64,000 nucleotides of DNA from assembly GCA_030706405.1 (NCBI GenBank), contig JAUZOO010000006.1, positions 62,001 through 126,000 on the forward strand, read 5' to 3'. Shown piece by piece: positions 10,032-19,643 of this stretch. How positions within the stretch are numbered: position 1 is the first letter of the stretch; every line of letters begins with the position of its first letter. The notes beneath the pieces were generated by a model, which was not told the DNA's origin, did no database searches, and worked only from the letters and a program-made list of their open reading frames with translations. Source of the stretch: Bacteroidota bacterium. Its GTDB lineage: Bacteria; Bacteroidota; Bacteroidia; Bacteroidales; JAAUTT01. A program made the position numbers and the translations under genes.

Positions 10032-11873
10032 ATGAAACCATTGAAAATTAATCGAATCTTCAGGTTCCTAGTCTTAATGATTGCCATAGTCTCTATGGCA
10101 AGTTCCTGTAAAAAGGACGGCGAGCAACAACCACTTAAAGGAGATTGTACAATCTCGGGAGTTGTAACAGATCGAAATACGGGTACGCCCCTTGCAGGTG
10201 TTACTGTTTCTATAAAGGGTATGACAGAAACGGCAACAAGTGGTAATGATGGAAAATATACCCTCCAAAATGTGACTAAAGAACCTCATGCTGTTGTCTT
10301 TTCAAGAACAAACTATCAAACCGTTGGTATTACAGTTACTGCAAAAGATTTTGATTCAGACAACAAAACTACTTTAAATGCGACTATGTTATATGCTACG
10401 GCCAAAATTGTTGGTGTTGTTACCGATGCCAAAAACAATAATGCACCTCTTGCAGGGGTAACCGTAAGCATTGGACCATTAGTTACAGTTACTACAGGAG
10501 CTGACGGTAAATATGCTCTGGAAAATTTACTTGTGGATGATTACACCGTTACATTTACAAAACTGAACTATGTAACAGTAACGCGCCCCATAGCTAAAAC
10601 CGACTTTGTTGTTGGTACTGCAACTGTTGCAACATTGGATATCCCGATGGGTGGTGCTGAACTTTTACGAGGTTTGACCGCTATTGATCTGGCCGGTGCC
10701 GACAAATGGTATTACAACGAGTATAGAGGTGGTGGAAACGCCGATGCATATCCTCATTGGGATTGGGCTTGCGACTATATGTGTTCCAATACCTATGTAG
10801 GTGATTGGCAGGAACAGTGGGAAGGAACTACCCTTCGTATTCGTAACGATGCAACCAACCAAAAAAATCCTGCAAACCTCGACGTGTTCGATTCATATAC
10901 TTACGGTAGCAAAAAGATTACTACCGATAATAAAATCATGTCGTTGAGGATACGTACCCATAATGCCGATGCCACTGCACCCGCATACTTTGGAGTACAG
11001 GTAATAGACCTTTCGGCCGCTGAACCTAAAGCCGTTAAAATTGGAGATGTTAAAACATACGGATCTGATGTATATACTGACTTTGATTTTGATCTGAGCG
11101 CTTATATTGGTAAAGAAGTTATTATTGCCGTGGGTATTTATCGTCAGAGTACCGGCGATTACTTGAAACAGTTAGTTCTCCGTGCTATCAGGTTTGCCAG
11201 TCAAAAAGTAACAGACTGGAATTGGTTACCGGGTACTGAAGCTATTTCGGGCTGGAAGTTGCCGTTGGAAGCTGTCCGTTCTACTATGCCGCATAAGAAA
11301 ACTTCGTTTACCGGAATAAGTCCGATTAGCGCAGGACGTGATGTTAGCATGACGACCGGATATCCTGCTGCATATCAGGCATGGCGCAACGTTAGCCATG
11401 TGGCTGCCGAATGGACGTTTGTTCCGTTGAAAAAAGACCCGGAAGTGTTCCCTTCGGAGGGTTACCTCATTAAAACCCGTAATACGGCTGAAGTAAATAC
11501 AGTGGTGCCGGAAGCATATCTCTATTCAAAATTTGCGATTGCTTCAGGACGGAATCAATTGACGTTTAAAACTCGTAACTTCTCGTCTACTCAACCTACT
11601 TACTTTAAACTGACTGCAATTAAAGAAGATGGTACTGTTGTTCATATTGCACCATCGTCGAACACTGCTCAATCTGCTTCTGCCGCAGAAGATGGTTGCT
11701 GGAAGTTTATAAACAATGCTGGCACTAAAGACACCCCCAATGCCTATGCTTCTTTTGTATATGACTTGTCACAATTCAACGGCAGCAATGTCTTACTTGC
11801 TTTCGGCGTGTACAATGGCGTGGCCAATTCAGGCGAAAATAAACTGGCATTTTACAGCATAAACTTAAACTAA
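10032..11873 (+). CDS. Surface lipoprotein with two carboxypeptidase-regulatory-like domains
   Basis: Probable surface glycan-binding lipoprotein at the head of the mannan PUL. The ATG at 10032 gives a signal ending in a lipobox, SMASSC. Two tandem carboxypeptidase-regulatory-like beta-sandwich domains follow, each with the G-V-V-T-D...PLAGVTVSI...G-K-Y pattern, at about residues 45-120 and 125-205 (counted from an upstream in-frame ATG at 9984). The remaining 400 residues look like two related beta-sandwich units, each ending in a YDLSQF or FDLSAY-type segment followed by a hydrophobic strand (VLLAFGVYNG, VIIAVGIYRQ). The internal similarity suggests a duplicated binding module. No catalytic motif is recognised. 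It lies 95 bases upstream of the GH76 gene and is probably co-transcribed with it. Confidence 0.65.
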   Translation: MKPLKINRIFRFLVLMIAIVSMASSCKKDGEQQPLKGDCTISGVVTDRNTGTPLAGVTVSIKGMTETATSGNDGKYTLQNVTKEPHAVVFSRTNYQTVGITVTAKDFDSDNKTTLNATMLYATAKIVGVVTDAKNNNAPLAGVTVSIGPLVTVTTGADGKYALENLLVDDYTVTFTKLNYVTVTRPIAKTDFVVGTATVATLDIPMGGAELLRGLTAIDLAGADKWYYNEYRGGGNADAYPHWDWACDYMCSNTYVGDWQEQWEGTTLRIRNDATNQKNPANLDVFDSYTYGSKKITTDNKIMSLRIRTHNADATAPAYFGVQVIDLSAAEPKAVKIGDVKTYGSDVYTDFDFDLSAYIGKEVIIAVGIYRQSTGDYLKQLVLRAIRFASQKVTDWNWLPGTEAISGWKLPLEAVRSTMPHKKTSFTGISPISAGRDVSMTTGYPAAYQAWRNVSHVAAEWTFVPLKKDPEVFPSEGYLIKTRNTAEVNTVVPEAYLYSKFAIASGRNQLTFKTRNFSSTQPTYFKLTAIKEDGTVVHIAPSSNTAQSASAAEDGCWKFINNAGTKDTPNAYASFVYDLSQFNGSNVLLAFGVYNGVANSGENKLAFYSINLN

Positions 11874-11968
11874 GAAAAGATTGCTCTAAGTGCATCCTTT
11901 GCTCAAAAGATGATTTGCAAAATCATTGACACCGCAAAGGGTGCGCTTGGACGCAGAAAATGTTTACT

Positions 11969-13405
11969 ATGAAAAAAAACTTCTTAACTGTTTTTTGTAC
12001 ACTATTGTTCGTTTTGTCTTGCAGTAAAAATTCGGGATCGGAGAACGATAAACCTGTTGCAGCTTCCAAGGCCGAACAAAATCTGCAACGAGCCATGCAA
12101 ATAGTCGATAAAGCTGTTTCCTGTTATTTTACAGGCGACGGAATGGCAATGGCAAGGTATTATAACCCATTCACGAGTGTTCGTTCCGACGAACAGGGAA
12201 GTGTTTGGATGTACACCAGCTCCATTGAAGCTGTAAATACCATTCTTCATGATCTCAAAATTTTAAAAGATAATGGTAATACAACGCTTTACAACCAAAA
12301 TTTCAGCCGGTACTCGGACTTGTTGTTAAAATTGTACAACAATGCTGATTATTATCTGGGTACTTACCAGTTAACCTCTTATACGCAAACCAAACAATGG
12401 ACCGTATATGGAGTGAATCGGAGTAACACTAAAGGAGCCGCAGGTGTTGACGGTGTTCTGAACGTGTATGACGATCAAATGTGGCTTATCCGCGAACTGT
12501 TGGAAGCATATAACCTTACCAATAATCAGGTTTATTTGGACAAAGCCGAATATTTGACAGCGTACGTTCTCGATGGTTGGGATTGTACAATTGATGCTAA
12601 CGGTAATGAAATTGGAGGTATAACCTGGGGGCCAGGGTATGTAACAAAGCACTCATGCAGCAACGGCCCAATGGTCTCGCCCCTGGTATGGTTGTCCGAA
12701 CTGTATAAAGGGAAATCCGATATGATTGACCACCGTTACATTGATGCTACCGATAAGAAAACACGTAAAGTGCAATCGGAAAAGAAGAGTGACTATTATC
12801 TGAATTTTGCAAAGAAAATCTATGCATGGCAGAAAAAGTCATTGTTACGTCCCGATGGTGTTTACGATGACATGATGGGTGGCTGTACTCCCGGTTCACC
12901 TCAAACTGAAACTGTTGATGGCGTGGTTTACAGGGTGGGAATTACCTGCCAGGATCGTGTTGGGCCGGCCATCACCTATAACAGCGGCACAATGCTTTCG
13001 GGAGCAGCCGACCTGTTTCGTGTAACAGCCGATAATCAATACCTGGATGATGCCAAGAAACTGGCCGACGCAACCTTCTCATACTTCGCCAAACTCGGAA
13101 CTACAAAAACCGGATACTATACCTATGATATCAGCGGGTTCAGAAACTGGTTCAATGGTGTATTGATGCGGGGGTATGTAGATGTTTATCCTTCTTATAA
13201 AAGTGTAAACGGGTATATAAACAGCTTTCAGCAGAATCTCGATTATGCTTATACCAACTTCCTGCATCAGGATTTTCTTCCTACAAATTTATTGGTAGGC
13301 TGGAGCCTTGATAATAACAATAACAAGGTTGAAGCCATGTTTACCTTCGCTTTTGCTGCAGAGTATGCGGTATTGGCAAAGTACGAATTGAAAAAAGATA
13401 ACTAA
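11969..13405 (+). CDS. GH76 endo-alpha-1,6-mannanase lipoprotein
   Basis: Secreted, probably surface-exposed endo-alpha-1,6-mannanase that cuts the backbone of alpha-mannan. A signal peptide ends in FVLSC, a lipobox. The (alpha/alpha)6 GH76 fold is indicated by the paired catalytic aspartates in VYDDQMWLI (residues 168-169 from the ATG at 11969) and by the GGITWG...CSNGP segment near residue 215. Total length is about 478 residues, normal for the family. An alternative ATG lies three codons upstream. It precedes SusC by 16 bases and shares the PUL with GH92 and GH125, the exo-enzymes expected for mannan side chains and backbone ends. Confidence 0.87.
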   Translation: MKKNFLTVFCTLLFVLSCSKNSGSENDKPVAASKAEQNLQRAMQIVDKAVSCYFTGDGMAMARYYNPFTSVRSDEQGSVWMYTSSIEAVNTILHDLKILKDNGNTTLYNQNFSRYSDLLLKLYNNADYYLGTYQLTSYTQTKQWTVYGVNRSNTKGAAGVDGVLNVYDDQMWLIRELLEAYNLTNNQVYLDKAEYLTAYVLDGWDCTIDANGNEIGGITWGPGYVTKHSCSNGPMVSPLVWLSELYKGKSDMIDHRYIDATDKKTRKVQSEKKSDYYLNFAKKIYAWQKKSLLRPDGVYDDMMGGCTPGSPQTETVDGVVYRVGITCQDRVGPAITYNSGTMLSGAADLFRVTADNQYLDDAKKLADATFSYFAKLGTTKTGYYTYDISGFRNWFNGVLMRGYVDVYPSYKSVNGYINSFQQNLDYAYTNFLHQDFLPTNLLVGWSLDNNNNKVEAMFTFAFAAEYAVLAKYELKKDN

Positions 13406-13421
13406 CTTAATTTAATCTACT

Positions 13422-16400
13422 ATGTTAAAACACGTAATTCAAAAGACGGGCAGACTATGCTTTCTTATGACATTGTTTGCCGTTCTCTGTCCATTTTCGT
13501 TATGGGCACAAAATGTCACAGTATCTGGTACAATAACAGATAGTAATAAACAGCCGGTAATAGGTGCAACTGTGATGGTGAAAAATACTACCATCGGTAC
13601 AGTTACCGGAGTTAATGGAGAGTTTGCTGTTAAAGCACCGGCTGACGGAATTCTGGTAATTCAATCGATGGGTTATGTTTCCCAGGAAGTTCTAATTAAC
13701 GGACAAAACACTAAAAATATCACTCTTGCGGAAGATGTTAAAGGCCTGCAGGAAGTAGTTGTTGTAGGTTACGGCACACAGAAGAAAGCTACGTTAACCG
13801 GAGCGGTTTCTGGCGTTAAAGGTTCTGAAATGGTGCAAACCAAAAACGAGAATCCACAGAATATGCTTACCGGAAGAATTGCCGGTGTTCGTGTGTGGCA
13901 AAAAAGTGCTGAACCGGGTACTTATAATGCCAACTTTGATATTCGCGGGATGAGCTCCCCTTTGGTGGTTATCGATGGCGTTCCCCGTTCGGTTGAGGAT
14001 TTTCAACGCATGAACGCGAATGATATTGATGATATCTCTGTGTTGAAAGATGCTGCGGCCGCCATTTATGGTGTACGTTCCGGTAATGGGGTAGTGCTTG
14101 TTACTACCAAAAAGGGTACAAAGGATGGTAAATGCACCGTTACATATAACGGGTCCTATACTCTTCAGCAACCTTCGAAAATGCCGAAACTTGCTAATGC
14201 AATCGAATCCATGACATTGTACAACGAACGATCGATGAATAATGTTAAAGGAGGTAGTCCGCAATATACCGATGCAGATTTTCAGGCTTATCTCGATGGT
14301 ACACGCCGTACCACTGATTGGAACTCTTTGATTTTTTCCAAGGTTTCGCCACAAACACAGCACGATTTAAGTATTTCCGGAGGAAATAGTAAAACACAAT
14401 ATTATGCTGCAATGGGGTATTCTTACCAAGAGGGCTTTTTTAAATCAGGAGATTTGAACTATAACAAATTTAACCTGCGGGCCAATTTGTCGACCGAACT
14501 TCTCAAAGGATTAACATACAACATCAATTTGAGTGGGGTTGCTGATCAGCGTAATAATCCTTATACCAGCACCGTAGATATTATCCGTAACTATTGGAGA
14601 CAAGGTGTTTTGTATCCGGCGTATGCCGATCCCGCGAACACAATGCTTAACTATGAAGGTCTCGACCTGGAAGAAAATACTGTGGCCGAAATGACAGCCG
14701 ATATATCAGGGTTCAGAAAATATAATCAAAAGAAATTCCAGTCATCAACCGGACTTAATTATGATTTTGGTACGCTGTTGCCGGCATTGAATGGTCTGTC
14801 GATAAAAACATTAGTTAGTTTCGACTACCAGGCAAACAATAATACCATCTTCCGGAAAGAATACTATCAATATGCTTACGACCCGGCAACAAAAACCTAT
14901 GTTCAAAAGCTGTACAACCCAAGTTCTCCTAACCAACTACGACGGGAATTTTATGACAACCAGCAAGTGCTAGGACAGGTTATGCTTAACTACGACCGTA
15001 CCTTTAAGAATATTCATAAAGTAGGTGCGGTTATTGGTTGGGAATCACAAAAGACCACCGGCGATAATTTTTATGCACAGCGTAACTTGGCTTTTGCCTC
15101 GCCATATCTTTTTAATGGTGTGGATGATGCTCAACAAGGAGGCAGTAGTGTAATTTCGGACGTTGCCTATTCAGCATTGATAGGAAGGGTAAATTATTCG
15201 TATTCCGATCGTTATCTTGCTGAATTTCAGTTTCGTTATGATGGGTCGTCCCACTTTACCCCGGATCACCAGTGGGGATTTTTTCCTTCAGCATCTGTAG
15301 GCTGGCGTGTATCGGAAGAACCTTTCTTTAAATCGATTTCTGCTCTGTCGTTTGTTAACCAGTTGAAGTTCCGAGGTAGTTATGGTTTCGTAGGAAATGA
15401 TGATGATGCAAAATCTGAATGGATCAGCGGTTATTATTATCCAACTACAAGCGGTAATGCCGATAAAGGTTACTATAACCAGTATGCCCCCGGTTACATG
15501 TTGGACGGGAAATTTGTATATGGAGCTACTCCGATGGCTATTCCAAACAAAAATATCACATGGTCAACTTTTCGTACGTATGATATTGGCGTAGACTTTG
15601 AAGGATGGAACGGACTGTTTGGCTTTTCATTTGACTATTTTGACCGTCTCCACGAAGGAGGGTTTGAGCGTCGTAACAGTATAATGCCTACTGTTGTAGG
15701 GGCAACTGCTCCCCTGGAAAATGTAAACAGTGATCATCGATTTGGTATCGATCTGGAACTTACGCACCGGAATAAAATTGGCGATTTCTCCTATAAAGTA
15801 AAAGCTATAGGAACTATTACCCGTCAGGAATATTTGACAGCCGTACAAAATGGTTCTTACGGAAATTCTTACGACCAATGGCGTCATGACAATTTGAATA
15901 ACCGTAATCAGGGTGTAGTTTGGGGATACGAATCTGCCGGACGGTACCAAAATTGGAACGATATATGGAACTATCCGATTTACAAGGATAACAATGTATT
16001 ACCAGGCGACTACAAATACGGAGATTGGAATGGCGATGGAGAAATTAACTCATTAGATGAACATCCTATTGCTTACGATCAAACGCCATGGCTGAACTAT
16101 AGTTTTTCATTTGACGGAAAATACAAGAACTTCGATATGAGCTTCCTCTTCCAGGGATCAGCTCTCGGCTCAATGGAATACAAGGAACCGCTGTATTCGA
16201 TTTGGGGTAGCAATGGTGGTGGTGCATTGGCACAATACCTCGACCGTTGGCATCCGGCAGATCCTACTGCTGATCCTTACGATCCGGCTACACAATGGGT
16301 GAGTGGTTACTATGGCTATACCGGACATTCTCCAATGGGGAATTCTGAATTTAACCGTGTAAGCACCGCATACCTCCGTCTTAAGAGTGTAGAGGTTGGT

Positions 16401-16580
16401 TATACCTTACCTAAAATAAAATCCTTGTCGGCAATGAAATTACGGGTATTTGCCAATGCTTATAACTTGTTTACTATTACCAAAGTGAAGTTTGTCGACC
16501 CGGAACATCCTGATGATGATTTGGGCCGCTTATATCCGCTTAACAAGACTTACACATTAGGGTTATCTCTCTCTTTCTAA
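13422..16580 (+). CDS. SusC-like TonB-dependent transporter (mannan PUL)
   Basis: Outer-membrane barrel that imports oligosaccharides with TonB energy, 1052 residues. A signal peptide ends at SLWAQ. A carboxypeptidase-regulatory-like domain covers about 31-105 (VTVSGTITDSNKQPVIGATV), then the conserved LQEVVVVGYGTQKK segment containing the TonB box, the plug domain with the SusC signature VLKDAAAAIYGVRSGNGV, and a 22-strand barrel ending in a terminal aromatic (LSLSF). There is no STN domain, so unlike the second SusC in this window it is not expected to signal to a FecR. It is followed by its SusD partner after 43 bases. Confidence 0.96.
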   Translation: MLKHVIQKTGRLCFLMTLFAVLCPFSLWAQNVTVSGTITDSNKQPVIGATVMVKNTTIGTVTGVNGEFAVKAPADGILVIQSMGYVSQEVLINGQNTKNITLAEDVKGLQEVVVVGYGTQKKATLTGAVSGVKGSEMVQTKNENPQNMLTGRIAGVRVWQKSAEPGTYNANFDIRGMSSPLVVIDGVPRSVEDFQRMNANDIDDISVLKDAAAAIYGVRSGNGVVLVTTKKGTKDGKCTVTYNGSYTLQQPSKMPKLANAIESMTLYNERSMNNVKGGSPQYTDADFQAYLDGTRRTTDWNSLIFSKVSPQTQHDLSISGGNSKTQYYAAMGYSYQEGFFKSGDLNYNKFNLRANLSTELLKGLTYNINLSGVADQRNNPYTSTVDIIRNYWRQGVLYPAYADPANTMLNYEGLDLEENTVAEMTADISGFRKYNQKKFQSSTGLNYDFGTLLPALNGLSIKTLVSFDYQANNNTIFRKEYYQYAYDPATKTYVQKLYNPSSPNQLRREFYDNQQVLGQVMLNYDRTFKNIHKVGAVIGWESQKTTGDNFYAQRNLAFASPYLFNGVDDAQQGGSSVISDVAYSALIGRVNYSYSDRYLAEFQFRYDGSSHFTPDHQWGFFPSASVGWRVSEEPFFKSISALSFVNQLKFRGSYGFVGNDDDAKSEWISGYYYPTTSGNADKGYYNQYAPGYMLDGKFVYGATPMAIPNKNITWSTFRTYDIGVDFEGWNGLFGFSFDYFDRLHEGGFERRNSIMPTVVGATAPLENVNSDHRFGIDLELTHRNKIGDFSYKVKAIGTITRQEYLTAVQNGSYGNSYDQWRHDNLNNRNQGVVWGYESAGRYQNWNDIWNYPIYKDNNVLPGDYKYGDWNGDGEINSLDEHPIAYDQTPWLNYSFSFDGKYKNFDMSFLFQGSALGSMEYKEPLYSIWGSNGGGALAQYLDRWHPADPTADPYDPATQWVSGYYGYTGHSPMGNSEFNRVSTAYLRLKSVEVGYTLPKIKSLSAMKLRVFANAYNLFTITKVKFVDPEHPDDDLGRLYPLNKTYTLGLSLSF

Positions 16581-16623
16581 GAGTTTATAATTAAATGTAA
16601 TGAATTTAAATTCGAAAAGTAAT

Positions 16624-18681
16624 ATGAAAAATATATATACATTATTCTTGTCCGGATTACTGTTTTTTACCGCATGTGCGGATCTGGATATTCAACCCAA
16701 GAATGTCGTAACCGACGATGACCTGTTGACCAATGCGGCGGGGATGAAAATTTACATGGCACAAATGTATAGTAATATGCCATTTGAGGATTTTAAATAC
16801 TTGGCTCAGTGGGGTATTAACTTCAATTCATGGTTGGGCGCAACCGGGATAGAAGGTACTGGTGAAGCTGTTAACCGCGATGGTATTTGTACTGCATTTA
16901 CCGGCGAAAGCACCCCTTACTGGGGCCAGGCTTTTAGTTTGTTGCGCCTCGCAAATCATTTAATAGAAGCATTGCCAAACTATAAAGGTTCTTATCCTGA
17001 ACAAACCTATAACGATTATTTAGGGCAAGCCTATTTCGTGAGAGCTTCTGTATTTTATGCCATGGCCCGTCGTTTTGGTGGTATACCCTTGGTAACTAAG
17101 ACTATTCAGTATACATCCGAAACAGATGCGATGGAAGTACCCCGCTCCAGCGAGGAAGATACCTGGAACCAGGTACTTGCCGATTTTGATCAGGCTGTAT
17201 CCTTGTTGAACCCGGTCAGTCAGGTAAATGGTTATGCCAATAAATACGTTGCATTGGCTTTTAAATCCGAAGCTATGTTGTATGCCGGATCTGTAGCAAA
17301 ATACAATGAAACTGTACCCGGACGATTAACCGGCTTTGGTCAGAAAACAGGCGTGAGGGTTATGGGTTTTGCAGATGACACATGGCAGGCTGCTTCCAAA
17401 AAATATTTTAGGGAAGCTTACAAAGCAGCTAAATTGGTAATGGATAGCAAAGTGTATTCGCTGTATAAGAAAAAATGGTCGGCAACCGACCGCGATGCAC
17501 AATATCAGAATATGGTAGATATGTTCAGCGACCTTACCAGTCCCGAAAATATTTACGTGAAAGAATATTCCTATCCAACCATAACTCACGGATACGATGC
17601 TTACAGTGCTCCATTCATTTTTAGAGCCCCCTTGTCTTCAGGTACCTGCCCAACACTCGATTTCATGGAATTGTTTGACGGTTTTGACCGTTATGCTGAT
17701 GGAACAGTAAAAGTTACTACCGGTACCTCAAATACCACTGGAGACTATATGTTGTATGATAAACCGATGGACTTCTTTAAGAATGCTGAACCGCGTTTAC
17801 GTGCTTATGTAATCTTCCCTGGCGATATGTTTAAGGGAAAAGAAATCGAAGTACGCGGTGGTATTTATACCGGAGCAGCTCCTGTTAAGCCTTTGTTTAG
17901 CGATTATTCTTATGCTAATGCTAATCAGTTGTATCAACAACTGGATGCATACGTCAAGGTGCCCAAGACCTTGTATCTTAGCTCAAACTCCGGAAACAGC
18001 CAGGAGTTAGTTAAATATAACGGAGTGGACATGACTGCTGCCGGAGCAAACGGTCCCTTCTATAGCAGTGGCGAAAGTTGTATGACCGGATTGTATGGAC
18101 GGAAATGGCTCAACCCAGATCCCTCATTCGTAGCAGGTGAAGGTAAATCGGCTCAACCCTTTATTCTGATGCGCTATGCCGAAGTGTTGCTTAATGCAGC
18201 AGAGGCAGGCGTTGAATTAACATTAGCCGGAGAAGCTTCTCCCGATGGATCTAATATGTTGCAGGTAGCTACCGATGCTGTAAATTCGATCAGAGAACGT
18301 GCCGGAGCAGCTCAGCTTACCGGAAATATTGATGGAAGCGAAGCTTCACGCAATATTGTTCGTAAAGAACGTCGTAAAGAGCTCGCTTTTGAGCATAAAG
18401 CAAAATGGGATTTACGTCGCTGGCGTGTACAACACTATGAAGGACGTGCTGGTTTCTGGGGCGAAACCAGAAATAAGGATCAATACAGTAACAGCGCAAG
18501 TTACCGTTTCCGTGGCTTGTATCCGTTCTTCTCCACTCAAACCGGTAAGTATTTCTTCGACGCTCACTTTCAGTGGGTAGGCTTGAGGACTTTCCAATAT
18601 AATCCGATTGATTACTATTTTGAAATTCCGAGCGGAGAAGTTTCAAAAAGCGCTGTAATTGATCAGCAACCGAACAGATAA
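16624..18681 (+). CDS. SusD-like/RagB glycan-binding lipoprotein (mannan PUL)
   Basis: Surface lipoprotein that lids the SusC barrel and binds the glycan, about 685 residues, at the long end of the family. The ATG at 16624 gives a signal ending in FFTAC (lipobox); an ATG eight codons upstream is possible. SusD hallmarks are visible: YNDYLGQAYFVRASVFYAM in the TPR-like core, the region around LIEALPNYKG, and the C-terminal RKERRKELAFEHKAKWDLRRW segment typical of RagB/SusD. It is paired with the SusC upstream and a DUF3823 lipoprotein downstream. Confidence 0.95.
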   Translation: MKNIYTLFLSGLLFFTACADLDIQPKNVVTDDDLLTNAAGMKIYMAQMYSNMPFEDFKYLAQWGINFNSWLGATGIEGTGEAVNRDGICTAFTGESTPYWGQAFSLLRLANHLIEALPNYKGSYPEQTYNDYLGQAYFVRASVFYAMARRFGGIPLVTKTIQYTSETDAMEVPRSSEEDTWNQVLADFDQAVSLLNPVSQVNGYANKYVALAFKSEAMLYAGSVAKYNETVPGRLTGFGQKTGVRVMGFADDTWQAASKKYFREAYKAAKLVMDSKVYSLYKKKWSATDRDAQYQNMVDMFSDLTSPENIYVKEYSYPTITHGYDAYSAPFIFRAPLSSGTCPTLDFMELFDGFDRYADGTVKVTTGTSNTTGDYMLYDKPMDFFKNAEPRLRAYVIFPGDMFKGKEIEVRGGIYTGAAPVKPLFSDYSYANANQLYQQLDAYVKVPKTLYLSSNSGNSQELVKYNGVDMTAAGANGPFYSSGESCMTGLYGRKWLNPDPSFVAGEGKSAQPFILMRYAEVLLNAAEAGVELTLAGEASPDGSNMLQVATDAVNSIRERAGAAQLTGNIDGSEASRNIVRKERRKELAFEHKAKWDLRRWRVQHYEGRAGFWGETRNKDQYSNSASYRFRGLYPFFSTQTGKYFFDAHFQWVGLRTFQYNPIDYYFEIPSGEVSKSAVIDQQPNR

Positions 18682-18704
18682 TAAACAATTAAGATTTACA
18701 GAAT

Positions 18705-19517
18705 ATGAAAAAAATAATATTTTATCCTTTATTAAGCCTTTTGTTTACGTTCAGTTCCTGTAGCATGTTTGAGCTCGACAACGCCGAAGCTCCGGCCGAA
18801 ACGTTACAAGGCGCAGTCGTTGACGCAGCTACCGGAGATTCGATACAGACTGACCAGGGAAGCGAAGGCATTCGTGTACGTTTAACTGAAGCCAATTGGA
18901 ACGGTAACGTTACTCCAAACGATTTTTATTGTATGCCTAATGGTACGTTTCAAAATACCAAAATATTTAAGCGTACATTCAATATCCGTGTCGATGGTCC
19001 TTTTATTCCTTTAGTTCGCGAGGATGCCAATGGTGTTCCAATCGCCGACGAGTCCAAGACAATGGAAATTAGCGGCGTTACCAAAGTTAAATTTGAGGTA
19101 CAGCCTTTTCTTAAAGTAGAAATGGTAGAAAAACCTATGGTAAGCAATGGCCAAATCACTGCTAAAGTACGCGTTACCCGTGGTGTATCCGAAGCTGATT
19201 TTCAGGCCAAAATTGAGCCAATGGGTAACTATAATAGCGCATTCTTGAATATGACTGATATTCAGTTGTTTGTTAGCTATTCGTCAACTGTAGGTTACCG
19301 TGCTCGCGACGATCGCTGGTCGAGCAAAATTGAATATACCGGTTCAGCCTTTAATTCCTTATTTGGACAAGTAATTACTATTAAATCTGCCGGTACTATT
19401 CCTTCAGGGCGAACGATATTTGTTCGTGCAGCTGCACGTATCAATTATGACACTCCTAAAGGTAGTGGCACCCGGCGTTGGAACTACAGCGCTCCGATGG
19501 AAGTGATGATTCCTTAA
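18705..19517 (+). CDS. DUF3823 lipoprotein
   Basis: Short surface lipoprotein (270 residues) of the DUF3823 family, commonly found directly after SusC/SusD pairs in PULs. The signal ends in TFSSC. The mature part begins with the conserved AETLQGAVVDAATGDSI strand-turn, a carboxypeptidase-regulatory-like fold, and continues as a second beta-sandwich. It probably serves as an accessory glycan-binding or complex-stabilising subunit of the SusCD complex; no enzyme motif is seen. It begins 23 bases after SusD, and a strong terminator follows. Confidence 0.82.
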   Translation: MKKIIFYPLLSLLFTFSSCSMFELDNAEAPAETLQGAVVDAATGDSIQTDQGSEGIRVRLTEANWNGNVTPNDFYCMPNGTFQNTKIFKRTFNIRVDGPFIPLVREDANGVPIADESKTMEISGVTKVKFEVQPFLKVEMVEKPMVSNGQITAKVRVTRGVSEADFQAKIEPMGNYNSAFLNMTDIQLFVSYSSTVGYRARDDRWSSKIEYTGSAFNSLFGQVITIKSAGTIPSGRTIFVRAAARINYDTPKGSGTRRWNYSAPMEVMIP

Positions 19518-19538
19518 AAATTCTATGACTCACTATTT

Positions 19539-19585
19539 AAGAGGCTGTCTGCAAATTGGTTATAAAAAGACAGCCTCTTTTTTTA
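19539..19585 (+). terminator. Rho-independent terminator after DUF3823 gene
   Basis: Arms GAGGCTGTCT (19541-19550) and AGACAGCCTC (19568-19577) are perfect complements, and a run of seven T follows. It separates the binding/transport genes from the downstream enzymes, probably by partial attenuation, because no strong promoter is obvious before 19644. Confidence 0.85.
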
Positions 19586-19643
19586 ACTCAGAGAGTTGCT
19601 ACATTACATTATCGAAACTTTTAAAATCTAAAAAGAAGTTATA

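Noticed and set aside
13794-14363. 189-codon minus-strand frame inside the first susC
   Set aside because: Antisense to the plug region of SusC, with no domain similarity.
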